From Sisyra terminalis (taxonomy: Eukaryota; Arthropoda; Insecta; Neuroptera; Sisyridae): a DNA stretch of 64,000 nucleotides. Both the position numbers and the translations under genes were made by a program. Positions within the stretch are counted from its first letter, which is position 1; every line of letters starts with the position of its first letter. This document shows positions 1 through 12,500 of this stretch, in pieces. The stretch is from contig OY292278.1 in NCBI GenBank assembly GCA_958496175.1, positions 39,556,001 to 39,620,000 on the forward strand, in the 5' to 3' direction. The notes below the pieces were generated by a model, which saw only the letters and a list, made by a program, of their open reading frames with translations, was not told the DNA's origin and ran no database searches.

Positions 1-3000
1 GAGATAAGCGGAAAATACGGCTCATTGTTCAGAGGACAAGGGATGAAAACTTTTCTTCAATGACGTCAATTAAAATTAATAAATTACTATTAACTTCCCT
101 TGAAATATTTACAGTCAAACATTGACAGCTGAAACCAAGACAATAGTTATTTCAAATTTGAGACAATTATATTTGGTATTCACTAATATCCAGGTTTTTA
201 CAATCTTTGTTCTCTATCTTTGCAGAAATACATACGTTTACCAATTATTATATTCATTGCATTGGAAACCATTTTAATTTTTGATCTTTAATTATAATAT
301 GGCGGAAAAATACCAACCAAAATTATATCGTTTGCTGATGATTACTCCTTTTAAACTATTTTCTTTGATCAAAGATTTGTTGGCTTATTTTTTTATAATT
401 AGGCATAGTAAAGAAATATTTTATGCGTCAAATTTTGGAAATATAATTCACTAAAAGTAAATCAAAAAAAAAAAATAAGTATAATAAAGTATGTACTTCG
501 ATCATCAGTAATATTGCTTCTCTTACTACAAAGTATTCACAGATCAATCAATTTATATGTCGAGCATATAGGATCCAAATTGGAGGCACTAGAAGTATAG
601 ATATTTTCGCAAAAAATATAGGAAAAGTTAGCGAATTGGGAAACAGGCTGACTTAGGGATCAATGTTTTTTAAGTTGGCCATCCAGGATTATAGAAAAGA
701 GAAAGAGGACATCGTGGAGAAAGAAAAGCTCAGAAAATAAATTTTAATCAATCTGTGATGTCTTTGTGGCTCTTGTACTGCTTGATGACCACTGATAATG
801 GGTGTTTGGCAATCGAAATACGTATTTGGGGCAATAGGTCAGATTTTTTTTAACGATAGTTCTATATTTATGTTTGGATTTTACTTTTATTGAACTATTT
901 TATAAAATTTGATAAGTTATTCGTTTGTGTATGGTATTGTTATACTGTTAATTCGGTAGATATATTCTTCTATGGTAATAATTAGGCTTTGACTAAGGCT
1001 TTTAGACTCATTGAGGCTCAACATTTTTTCAGGTGATACCAAATATTTGCTAATAATTTCTATTATTTTTTTTTATTGTAATGAACTTTTATGTACACCT
1101 GTACATGAGAAGTTTATATTCGATCTGCGTGATGGGTTGAAGTTGAAAGAATTTTTTTCCGATTATTTAAATTTTGTTTGCCTTACACTAATATTGTGTA
1201 TGTATGCATACAGGGTATTAAAAGAAGAAAAAAATGCAGAGTTTCCTGTCCGATTTAATTGTATTTATTATTTTCTTATGCGATCATGAATGCATGCGTT
1301 TTTTCTCTCGTGTCTCGAATCTGAGGTCTTGAATTGAAACTCAAACAATCCGAACGATCTCCACCTCCATTCGGCCCATTTGGGATCCGATCCCCCTAAT
1401 TTCTCTTAAAAGGAACACACATAAGAGGTGCCGCTAATGACTGGTTACGTATTGGCGGCCTTTAATCGGCGGTCCGCGGGTCGGCCCGGTTCCCTTACGC
1501 GGCCACCGCACAGACATTATACCTCACACATCTGCCCTGGTTGTTTAGGGAACGCACACGCGACTTCCAACAACAAAAACAACACACATCGAGAAAAAGA
1601 GATGAGACCAAACATTCATTTAAAATTCGATTACGACGAGTCCAAACGCCTAAAACCGACCCAAACAACTTTATTATCAATTTATTTCCTTTTACTTTCG
1701 CCTCCCACCAACCGGCTGAGACTGGATCCCGGTCGGGTCTAATGGCCACATTGATGTTTTCTCCCTGAATTCCATTCCCGTCCGACCTGATCAGTAAATT
1801 ACGACAGGAAAGAATCTCAAATTACATTTTACAATCGATATCGATCGTCGTTTCAGCTTCCACAAAATCAACGAGAAGATTATCTATCGTGGGATTCCAT
1901 GTGTCCTCTACATATCCGAAATCCACAACTTCAAAATTAACTGAAGGTGACGTGAGTAAACGGTCCAAATATCATCCCTCGCCCAGGTAGCAGAAATCCC
2001 AAAACAAATCCGACCAACCAAGTCATCCAAATCCGACCAAATATACCATGAATTCCATGAAAAAAGCTCCAACCAACCAGCTGATTTTGACATCGTCGAT
2101 CGTCTTGCCACGTCTATTTCATTTCATCAATGAACTAAACGAACGTATTTTTTTATTTCTTCAGGGTAATTGATGGCTGTTTTGAATTCGTTCTGTATGT
2201 AAATTGTCGTAAATAAACACAAAGTGAAAAGAATGACAGGGAGGGACCGGTTAAGTAATAGCAATAATCGTAATAACGTGGACAAATACAGTGTCTGTAT
2301 GGAGGGAACGGGAAAATTACAGAGGCTGAAAGTAATCCCTCTACTTTGTTCCCGTTCCCGACATACAAATGTATGACATTTGTCCAACTACTTGTTATGC
2401 AAATTTAATCACCTCTATTAGCCCCCGTTTGTGTTTGTGGACCGCTCTTGGCCGTTTGTACTCGTGCCTGTTCGAAAATCGAGGCCAGAACCGGCTGAAA
2501 TAATTCAACGTGAGTGAATTGTCAAAGCGAATTCAAACACAGATTGTGCCCTCAATCCAATCAGCCAAATGGACTGTAAAATTATATTTTTTTTTCATTA
2601 AAAACACAAACATATCTTTTCAATGCCAATGAAATTGCAACTCACGGTAAAATTGAAAGGTTTGAAACTTAATTTATGCAAGAAAATTACTTCATGACAT
2701 TCACTTTCAAACAAAATCGAACTTGAAAGAAACAATACCGAAATATCATTAGTTGGAGCTTTATTCTAGCACTGCTTTATGTCTTTTTACAGAGTAAAAA
2801 TAGTTGCATTCAATTCTACTGGGGTACCAGTGGTAAAGGTAGCCACTGCCAAACTACTAGGTTTTGGGGTGCAGTCTTGGAAAAAGCCAATTTTCTAATA
2901 TTTCTTTGTTTATGGGTTTTGTAAACTATTGAAGTAAACAAAAGCACCAATAAAAATATTTCAATCATTGATTTAATAGATTCCGAGTCGAAATATTAAA

Positions 3001-4784
3001 GGATAATATAAGAAGTCTGCACTGAATCTGTGCAGAAGTCCGCACTACGTTTGCAGTAGATATGCAAAGTGAACAAATACGTTCGCAGGTCAACAAAATA
3101 CATAAATGCCTCCGCAGAGATTATGTCTTTTATTGGGAGATATCTCATCCTCTAGGGTTATTGAAAATATAAAATTAAAACGATTTTTCTTCTTATGAAT
3201 TGTAAATAGTTATTTAAGAAAATTATTTTTAATTACTATGTAGGAATATCTGGAAAATCCATAGATGTGAAGAATAATGATCAAATATTGTATTTTTTTG
3301 TATCTTCTATACTTATATAGAAAATTTATAGACATAGCTTGTCTAGCTACTTATATACAGGATTAGACACTCTCGAGTTGTAGAAGTCATTTTTTTTCTG
3401 TTTACTTCGGCTTATTTTTGGAACGGTAGAACCGATTTTAACGAGAGTTTTAATGTCAGGTAGCTAATAAAAATAACATTGTACAAAATTTATCTGGAAG
3501 TGTATGTGGTCCTTTTACCAAAAAAAAAAAAATATTAATTAAGTATCACATTAGGGAATAAACGATAAAACAACATTAAACAGAGAAAAAATTTCATCCT
3601 CGGAAAAATTAATTGGTGTTATATTACTAAATGTTGATTAAATACTTCAATGTATGGAAATAAATTAGCAAAATTAAATCGATTTATCTATTAAAGTTTT
3701 TTTTTTCTTTCTAAAATAATTAAGTGAACTTTCTATGTTCAAAATGGGTTAGAACTTTGGGTTATGTTGTTACCTGACAATATCGCACCATTTTTTGAAG
3801 TCCGAATGAATTAATTTAAAGTTCTTATTTATTTGTTTACAACATGTTAATATAGGCCATGTTGCAATTTTACGTCAACTGCGCTCTTTTTATATTAGCT
3901 GTCGACCTGCTACGGACGCAATGCAAATAAAAATAAATTTCATAGATCTGCTGCAAACATATACCAAGCCTTAAGGAATATAATTATTCAGTGCAAACGT
4001 GGATTTAAACATAATTGTGTTTGCAGACCTGCTGCAAACGTGGTGCAGACTTCAAAATTTCGACTCGGGATGCAGCAATCCCTTTGGAAAAACTAAGATT
4101 TATGTATGTTGAGTAACCCAGGATTGGTCGGCCCCAGAAAATTAAAAATGTAGATAAATTATTCGAGTAGTTTCGAGCGTTTTAATGATCATCTAAAAAT
4201 CGGTAAGGCATTGGATTTTATTTCTTATATGTAGTTGAAGAAATAATTTACATTTTTAAAAGGAAATGGTTGTGGAAAAATAACTGCTCTTTCTTCTTCA
4301 AAATTATGGGAATGTATAAATAATAGGTTTGGGGATTCTTTCATTGTGAATCAATGTATGGAAAGTTTTGTAAACGCCACTGATGCTTTATGGCTTTAAT
4401 GGCCAGTGGCCTCGATACTGATGGCCACCCTAAGTCCTGGCCTGTTGCAAAAATAATATTGCATATTACCTCTCTTGAACTTATTGTAAAACACAAATGT
4501 ATTATGTGACAGATTACATGTCTGTGAACAAAGGGGCCTTATCTCGAACTAAATCAAACATAGTGGTCTCTTTGTTCAACCTATATCGAAAAGATAGGGC
4601 GACTAAACCGAGATGGAAGTAAATGACGATGATGAGTGAACGCGTCCAAAGGGGCATAAAACGATCTCTATTATATTACATGAAACATTTCAATGGCATT
4701 CGTTCATATTAAATGTATATCGCATAATCAATGGGATGTAATTTTTATGCCAAATGAGGGTATTGGATATGGGAGCGCACTTAC
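1..4784 (-). other. Wnt1 intron 2, partial
   Basis: Begins with the GTAAGT donor at 4,784 downward and runs off the left edge. I looked on the minus strand for the expected exon 3 blocks (CRETSF, the RACSEG-like block, WGGCSDN, the CHGMSGSC acylation hairpin) and saw none, so exon 3 lies beyond the window. The stretch contains a transposon-like inverted-repeat element at 2,981-4,070 and a less AT-rich block at about 1,300-2,110. Confidence 0.75.
2981..4070. mobile_element. DNA-transposon/MITE-like element with inverted ends
   Basis: The ends form inverted repeats: TTCCGAGTCGAAAT at 2,981-2,994 and its near-complement ATTTCGACTCGGGA at 4,057-4,070 (13 of 14 match). Sub-terminal sequence is also inverted and related: AAGTC(C/T)GCAC...ACGTTTGCAG motifs follow both ends. 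The interior is AT-rich with no intact transposase, so it is non-autonomous or dead. I could not identify a clear target-site duplication, so the superfamily is unassigned. It lies in Wnt1 intron 2. Confidence 0.65.
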
Positions 4785-5047
4785 CTCGATCGACAATTTT
4801 TCCGAAGAGGTTTTTTCCGCGGAGGAAATTTTTCGTGGAACAGTTCCACCGACGATTCCGGAATTGGTGTTGGCATTCGAGTATTGCCATGTTCGCGCCT
4901 TTGGCAACGGCGACTAAAGCTCCAGGATTTTGTCGTCCTAAACGACGCTGTTTTCGACGCAGCGTCGCATGTACTGATGGGTCCATGTAGAGTAAAGCTG
5001 GGGCGAACGGAGACAAATTGTTGGGTTCTCCGATTTTTGCGATTCCC
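4785..5047 (-). CDS. Wnt1: Wnt1 (wingless) coding exon 2, N-terminal Wnt domain
   Basis: Second coding exon of Wnt1. The exon opens after a TTTTCAG acceptor and ends before a GTAAGT donor. It is 263 bp: one base finishing a Trp codon, 87 full codons and one base of a Gly codon. The translation starts GIAKIGEPNN, diagnostic of arthropod Wnt1. It contains LRRKQRRL, the conserved ECQHQFRNRRWNCST block with two of the family cysteines and an Asn-Cys-Ser glycosylation sequon, and ends GKNLFGKIVDRG. The next conserved Wnt block (Cys-Arg-Glu-Thr...) must be in exon 3, which I do not find, so the gene continues past the left edge. Reading through the donor gives a short meaningless extension. Identity as Wnt1 rather than another Wnt is firm because this block is nearly invariant in the subfamily. 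Confidence 0.97.
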
Positions 5048-6062
5048 CTGAAAAGTAAAGAAAAGGGTTATGTGGGAATTCTTTTTTTGGAATTAAATTT
5101 ATATGGCAGGTGTATTTGAGGAATAAATATCTTTTTTTCTTTTAAGTTAAATGAGATCTTAATCCGTTAAGTGACAACTGTAAGGGATGCGAGAGGGATG
5201 TTTGTTTTTTTTTCCAAAGCCACTTAAGATATGTGTGTATGTATGGTTGAGGGCCTCATTCAACGCAGAGATCACAAAAGAGGCCTTTTCGTTTTGGTCT
5301 TATGTTGACTGATGCACGTCCTGTCAAAGGATGTGTCGTCTTCAAGTCAAAATAAAGCAACAAACGCGACATGTTTGCTTGTCCGAATTGTCTCAGAAAA
5401 CTAAACGGAGAGAAGAGAGTGTATCAAAAGACGTTTTGTCCTCGAGAGAAAATATCAATCGTTGTTCGGGGCAGAAAAGTGGATGTCGACGTGGTTCAAG
5501 ATGATGTCATGTCTGCGGAAAGTTGTTCGTGTGAGTTATGTGTAAGGTTACATTATACCTATGCCTCTGTATGGGTATGGGTATGAAGATCGGCATATGT
5601 GAGTGAGGTGTTTGTTGGCCGTAGTCGATGGCGGTTTTGATGTCGGCAAAGAACTTGAGGTGGTTCTCACGGTAGCGCGCGGGCGGAACATTTTACACCA
5701 ACGAAGACCCGCCATTACCGCAAGAACAACAACGAACCATCAAACGCATCAGACGATATCATCTCCCATAAAAATCCTCTATGTATATGAAAATTAAAAC
5801 ACAACTCTTGCACGCGTACAGCGCTTCCCAAAAGCCTATTAAAACACCCAAATTATTTTGGGTTCAATTTATTTTCCTCTTTTCCGGATTTACCAAAAAA
5901 AAAAAAAGAATTTTCTTTGACGCCGAAAGAATTTCCGTAATTTTATTTGCTCGAAAATATGCTATATCTCCATAAAACTTTATCCTGGCTATTGAATTTT
6001 TAACATTGATAAATATTTTATTTCTTATTTCCGAAACTCAATTAATAAAATAATGAATCACC

Positions 6063-6841
6063 AATGAAAATGGAGAGTTGTCATACAATATATACAGAAA
6101 ATTAACAACAACGAACACAACCATCCATAAAACATCTTTTCACCCAAGAAACCAAAAAATGGCAGCTTACAACAGTCTAGTGTACCGAGCGATCAAGTTC
6201 CCTCTCAGTACCAAAGTTCGTGAAGAAGAAATTAAGATAATTAAACATATAGCCATTACTAACCGGTACAACAGTTCAATCATAGACAAAATAATATCGA
6301 AATTAACTAAAAAATCCATTATTCCAACTCCACCAAAAAAAAAAAAAAACAAAAAATATATTGAATCAAACTTTAATAATATGTTTAGTTTACAATCGCC
6401 AACTTCCTAAAGGAAAATAACATCAATATCGCATTTTCAACAAACAACATAATGAAAACTCTTCAACTATTGGAGAACAACCAAATTGCAATGAAAAATA
6501 AAACCGGAATATATAAAATTAAATGTGGTTCCAGTGAAAAATTTTACATTGGTCAAACTGGTAAATCTTTCGGAACAAGATATAAGGAACATAAACCCAA
6601 GTAACCTACTTCAACAACAACTTCAAATTTTACAAAACACCTTTATGACGAAAATCATCAATGCTTAAATTTCGAAACAAATTTTAAATCACTACATATT
6701 TGCAAGAAATGATCACATATGAACAATCTGGAAGAATATGATATATACAAAGTCCACAAACTAGATTCAAATAACATTCTTAACGACAAATTATTTAAAA
6801 CGAACAACCTATATGAAATTTGTTTACAACTGTTAAAATAA
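6063..6841 (+). pseudogene. Penelope-like retroelement remnant (RT C-terminus plus GIY-YIG endonuclease)
   Basis: Decayed 3' part of a Penelope-like element in Wnt1 intron 1, antisense to Wnt1. The first part (6,063-6,410) reads NENGELSYNIYRK...TNTTIHKTSFHPRNQKMAAYN, the conserved region after the reverse transcriptase of these elements, and ends at a stop after a poly-Lys tract from an A run. In a different frame, INIAFSTNN (about 6,427) leads into TGIYKIKC...FYIGQTGKSF with the GIY (6,506) and YIG (6,545) motifs of the endonuclease. Stops at 6,602 and 6,710 break this frame. Downstream, NNLEEYDIYK and ILNDKLFK match the usual C-terminal end. At least one frameshift and two nonsense changes show it is dead. 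The 5' part of the element is missing. Confidence 0.85.
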
Positions 6842-7133
6842 TCATTACCTGATGATGACAGCCAAAAACTGTTGAAATTCGTCGTAATCAAGAAAGAAAT
6901 TGAGCCATAGGACTAACATAATTATTCATTAATTTATTGATTTTTTAATTGATGATAAAAAATTAGAGTCAAATCACGTTAATTAGAACAATTATTCCTC
7001 TTATTGGAAAATGTACTTAAGTATTTTTATTAAACAGGATTCCTAGCGATTTTACTCTAAGTGGTTTCCACAATATTCTATATTCAATATTCAATATTCT
7101 ATATTTTAACAACAATGAGTTACAATTTAAAAC

Positions 7134-7264
7134 TTTACACTGTACAAAATTTGTTGGACTCAATATAGTGTAAAAATTATACCAAATTCCATGTTAAATG
7201 GAAAATTTACACCGAAAGAATTTTACACCGCCGTGTAAAGTACTACACTGCCGTGTAAAGTACT
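7134..7264. repeat. Cluster of GTGTAAA/TTTACAC motifs with 20-bp tandem repeat
   Basis: The 7-mer GTGTAAA or its complement occurs six times in about 130 bp (7,134; 7,168; 7,206; 7,222; 7,233; 7,253). Two adjacent 20-bp units at 7,225-7,244 and 7,245-7,264 differ by one base. TTTACAC-CGCC-GTGTAAA (7,222-7,239) is a perfect hairpin. It is probably the end of a small inverted-repeat transposon; a clustered protein-binding site is the alternative. Confidence 0.5.
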
Positions 7265-8739
7265 CTGGGTCCGTTTTTTTTAAAGCATAAAAAAGACCCT
7301 TATTAAAGGGTCACAACAAAAATCACTTTGTTGTCCTTTTATATATCTCTACATTTGTGATCTATCAAGACTTTTTCTGCCAAAACGTTTCAACAAGTTT
7401 CAATTTTAAATTAATATTACAACAGAAAGTTATTAACCCATTAAATCTGTGGAAAATTCTAATTTGTAACTTAACACTATCGAGAATTACGATCGTTAAT
7501 GTCTAATTTCCACTTTTGAAGAAGTTTATCCTCTTTTCACAGATCATGAAATTTGGCAAGAAGTATAAATATAGTGATATTCCGAATCCTGAGGATTTTT
7601 AATAGTACCATGAAAACAAAATTATCTTTATCCTTCATGTAAAAGCTGGTTTTAATAAGTAATATAAAAATATTTTTACATAAGTTATTTCAATTTCCTT
7701 GCTTAACTTCCTAATACAAATTTATTCCAATCTTAGTGCACAAATTTTACTGCTATATATTTGGGGTTCAAATGAGATTCGCTATATAACTTGTGAACAT
7801 AATTAATGCAACTTTATTCTAAGACATTTATACAAACTAGTGACTAAAATGTCTAATTATGACCTTAAATATTAGGTAGGATACCGGAAAGTAAATTAGG
7901 TTTTAAATATACAAATAAAATTTAAATAGAAATCCGATGGAATAACTTTGAACAATTAGTGGATATGACAATATTCCCCCCCCCCTTAATTTATTAGTTT
8001 TTTCCAGGGCTTTTCTTCAGCAGAGGAGTCTTGTATTACCGTGTTGTAGCACAAAATTTTTTCTGTTAACAATTCTTCGGAACTTTCGAGTATTTGTTGA
8101 TTAATTGATTTGGATTAGTTGACAATTTTTCAAATTTCTGGCATCCATTTGGCACCATTTCTTCCCTTAACTTCATATTGGTTAAATTTTTTGCCATTCT
8201 TCGTAGGTACCAATGGGAGAAATGAAAATTATTGAATTTTAACTTCTAATGCTTTAGATAAACATTGAAAATGTTTTTAGTTACAACTTTGCTTTGCTTT
8301 TCGTTTTAGGTATTTAAAGTAGTACTATTTAATTAAATGTTGAAAACAACACAAATTCCATAACAACATGGAAAATGAGGGATACACTTAATGTGATCGA
8401 CTCATAACTATTTTTGAACACAAAATTCAGTGATTCATTTTTCCAAAAAAATATTTAAATTTTATTTGTAAAGTCTTCGAAACCTGGTTTATTTGCTGTA
8501 GCTCAACCAATAGTGAATTTTTCTCAATTCATAACACTTGGAAAATTTCCCGACATTTTCCCAAACAAGAAAACAACGTTCAAATTTTCCAGACCATCAA
8601 AATCTATAAAACACGAACGAGATTAATGTCTCAATAAAAATTTTTCCAAAAGAAAAAGAAAAACACGTTTCTTTTTTTTTTTAGTTCAAAGGACTTGAAA
8701 CGGTTGGAAATCTCATAAAAATCATGCTGCATCCAAATA

Positions 8740-9580
8740 ATTTATTAGATCATCTCGATTTTCTACTGAATTGATGAAAGATTGATTTCATAAAATCGAT
8801 CGCTCCATATAAAGCACGATGGATAAAGACCACTGTATATAATATACGCTACGTATATCTCACATATGCAATAACAAAAAATAAATCAAATCAATATCGA
8901 TCAATATGTTATGGTTTATGTGAGTGGAAGATCGACGAATTGATAATTAATTGATTTTATTGGAATTGGATATAAGGTTAATGTCCATAAGAGGTTGAAT
9001 CTTAAATCTTGGAGTTTCGATCCTTCAGTTTCGATCTGTCAACTTGATTGTTTCGTGTTTTTTTTTCTTTGACATTGTTGCGATGATTATTATTTATTAA
9101 TTGATCATTACATGATCGAGAGCGTTGAATAATTTGTTATATATTTTATTTATATCGATCATTAATTTTTATCTCTCATATGTATTTATTGTTCCGATCA
9201 ATATTTATTTATGATCTTGATTCGGAAATGATTGAGATCATTTCCAGCTAATATGATTTGTTAGATCATGTTTAAGATCGATATATCAATCACATTGTCA
9301 ATTGAGCTCTCCAACGTATTCGTTTCTTCTTGTTTTAAAAGGAATTAGTTAACGTTACGTTCACACGCCGCAGCCTCTTCATTTCGGTTTTTTTTTTATT
9401 ATCCGATTATAATTGTCGCCCGTTTTGTCCGGTCAATTTGTTGTTTTCGGTGAGTATAGGAGAATTATCTTGGTCCCGAATCTTGGAGGTGAACTGTCCA
9501 TTGAGGCTCGGTGTTCCCACACATCGATCCTCTCTCTTAGTGATCCGCTGGATCCATCGAGATCTGTGATCTTTCGACTC
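8740..9580. other. GATC-rich island in Wnt1 intron 1
   Basis: I count 19 GATC tetramers between 8,748 and 9,572, many inside ATCGATC or TGATCA. Roughly two would be expected at this base composition. The sequence is not a tandem repeat; the motif is dispersed. The function is unknown. Confidence 0.5.
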
Positions 9581-12500
9581 TTTACTGGTTAAAGCCACTG
9601 AAGATAATCTGACCGCATAAAAATTTATTTAAATATTTAAATTTAAGAAGAATATTATCTTGTCGCGCGTGTTTGATTAATTTTTTTCTCCTTCGTCCTG
9701 CTGCTCACCCGAATTCGGCCACGGTGACAATTTATCACAGGGTGAGAAAATCACGTTTAATGTTCAATTTTATCAGGCTGCCTCTTATTACCTGAGCTCC
9801 AACAATTTCGGAATGGTCCACATGTGATTTATGTTCTTAATTAATCTCAACTCCATTCCTCATTCAAACCCATTTTGATGGGTACACACTGCCTATACCG
9901 TCGTAGCAAACATGGAATTTAAAAGCCGGGGAAAATCGAACAAAACAACGAATTGTTCTTAAGTGACAACAATAATTTAAAATGATTTCATTTTAAAGCC
10001 TATTTATAAAATACACACGCGTTTAAGTACAGCATTAATGTAAAACCTGATATGACATGACGAACAGCTCGCATAAAATAACCATTTATTTTGTGTAAAA
10101 ACGGCCAATAACGAGCTGTAATATAGAGGCGTAAGAGACAAATGGCTTGCGTTTCACTGAAAATTATTTCTATAGAAATGCAACAAATTAAATGTGGGAA
10201 CAAGTGCATATGAATGCAATTGGAACAGATATTGATTAAAATGGAAAATCGTAATAAATTTTCTATAATTACAACAAATGGTTGAAACGAGTCAATACAA
10301 AGTAAAAGTAAATTTTAAATATATGCATAAAGAAAATGAACAGATGTATGCTTGACTTTCTAACTTAATGTGTTATGGATTAAATTGACAATAAATTGAG
10401 TTTAATTATTTCAAATATTTATAATTTCAAATCGGTTAATTCCTTTAACAACAGGAAAACATTCATTCTATATACAAAACTTTTTCTAAACTGTTTAATA
10501 TCTTCAAACTTCATTTGAAACTTTCCCCAAAAATAGTTCAATTTAAGAATGATTAGGTTCATTCTACCTCTACAATTCTGCGATTGATAGATATTCATTA
10601 TCACTAGATAAATTTTCACGTTATAGTATCAAAAACAAACTTAAAAATTTTTATTTTTCTCATACATATCTTGAACTTAAACAATTTTACAAGAAATAAA
10701 ATATTTTTTTTAAAAAAAGTAATTATTTTTCATGAATTCTAAAACAATTTCAATTTTTGTGAAAATTTGTTCTTAAATTTGAATTATAATTATAATTTAC
10801 TATAGGTATTTTCGTATTACTTGCATTTGGCACATCGTTTGACGATTTCATAATTATAAAATTAGTTCAAATAAAGAGCAATTTGATATCTAAAAGCGGG
10901 AGGAGGGAAGATTACTTTCTTTGGTGTTCATATTCGATGTTTTAGTCATTTAAAAATTGATAGTAGTTTTCTTTTACCAAACATTAAATTAATGAGATAA
11001 TTTTTAAGGCACGTATTTAAAAATATGCCGAAATAAAGATTAATGATAAGTATAAATATCAATTTAGGTTGAATAATAAAAGATTGGTAAAAATATGAGG
11101 GTTTTCCAAAAATTAAATGAAAAAGAATTTCCTTCAAAACAATGCAAAACAGTTTGTTCTAGGTATAATTTAAAAAATAACACTACTTATTCTATAATAA
11201 TATATTACAGTAGAGGCGATATTTTCCAAATATCATTTTTTCAAGTTCAATGTTAATATTTTGGACTGTATAAACTATATATTTTTATATATTGTATATG
11301 CAACGATTTCTAATCTAAGGAACAAAATTAGAGTTTGTTTTTAAAGAACTTTTATATAGTTAAAAAGGGATAATACTATGTATTGAAAATGGATTTTTTG
11401 TATAGTTTTATAATATTTTTTAGGTTTTGAAATATTCTTTCCTTCTATTTCAAAAAGATAATGCATAATAATTTGCCTTAGTACCTCAGAATACATAGCT
11501 CAATAAATTTTATTGTTCTTTTCTTTCTTACATTTTTTTCCCATACGATTCATTAAGACCAGGTTTGGAGAGTCTTAACACTGTAACATTGGGCTTATTA
11601 TGTTCCTTGGGTCCCTATTTCACCTATTTTAAACCGAGAAGCCAAGTAAATTGGAGCTTCAGGTGAACCATATGTCGTTTTAGTAGTTTAGTACTGGGAT
11701 CGAAGACCTTCAGCTCCTTTAGTCGTCATACTTTTAGTGCTGCATTCTAATAGAATAAAAAAAAGCAGTTTCATCCTCTGTTTGACAAAATCTGTGGTGA
11801 ATAGTAGAGGGTCCAATAGCAAGAAGGTACTTAATAGCATGAAGATGCTTTCTTAGGCCACGGAGATTAGCTATGAAGCCGGCCACCAATTTGGTTTGAG
11901 ATCTACATAAATTTAGTAATTTAGCAGTTAGATTTTAAGAAAAATTCTGATTATTCTTTTACTTTATTTTCGTTTCTTGGCGTTGCTCTACAAGGAAAAA
12001 TAGTTAGTATAAAACCACTCTTTGATGATTTTTCTTATTACTGCTTTTGTGACCCCAAACACTGGTTTAGAATCAACAAATGGTGTTACCGCCTCTCTAT
12101 AGGCAAGAAAATTTAAATTGTTGTTTTCCAGTAATTTTTTTTTGGTAAATTAAAAACGCAAATTAACAATAAGAAACTCTTTGTTTATTAATTGGAAAAA
12201 TTAAATTATAAAACTAACATAATTTAAGCTAATTTATCAAAATATTTAAAAAGAATATCATTCAATTAAGAATTTAATTATTTTTCCAAATCTGGTGATA
12301 TTCTTTGTGTTTTTCACTAGAATCAAGAAACTTTGGCTCACCTAAGATACTTCTTTAAGATTAATTTTTATACATAACTCGAAAAATACCAAAACGATCT
12401 ATAACAAAAGTTTAGAATGGTGAAACTTGAAGAAAGCTTCTAAAAAATTATGAAATATTAGGCTTATGAAAAATTTAGGATAATAATGATAACAATTCAA

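Noticed and set aside
4690..4784. C-terminal extension of the Wnt1 exon 2 frame
   Set aside because: It follows a strong GTAAGT donor and loses all Wnt similarity after the conserved VDRG; intron read-through.
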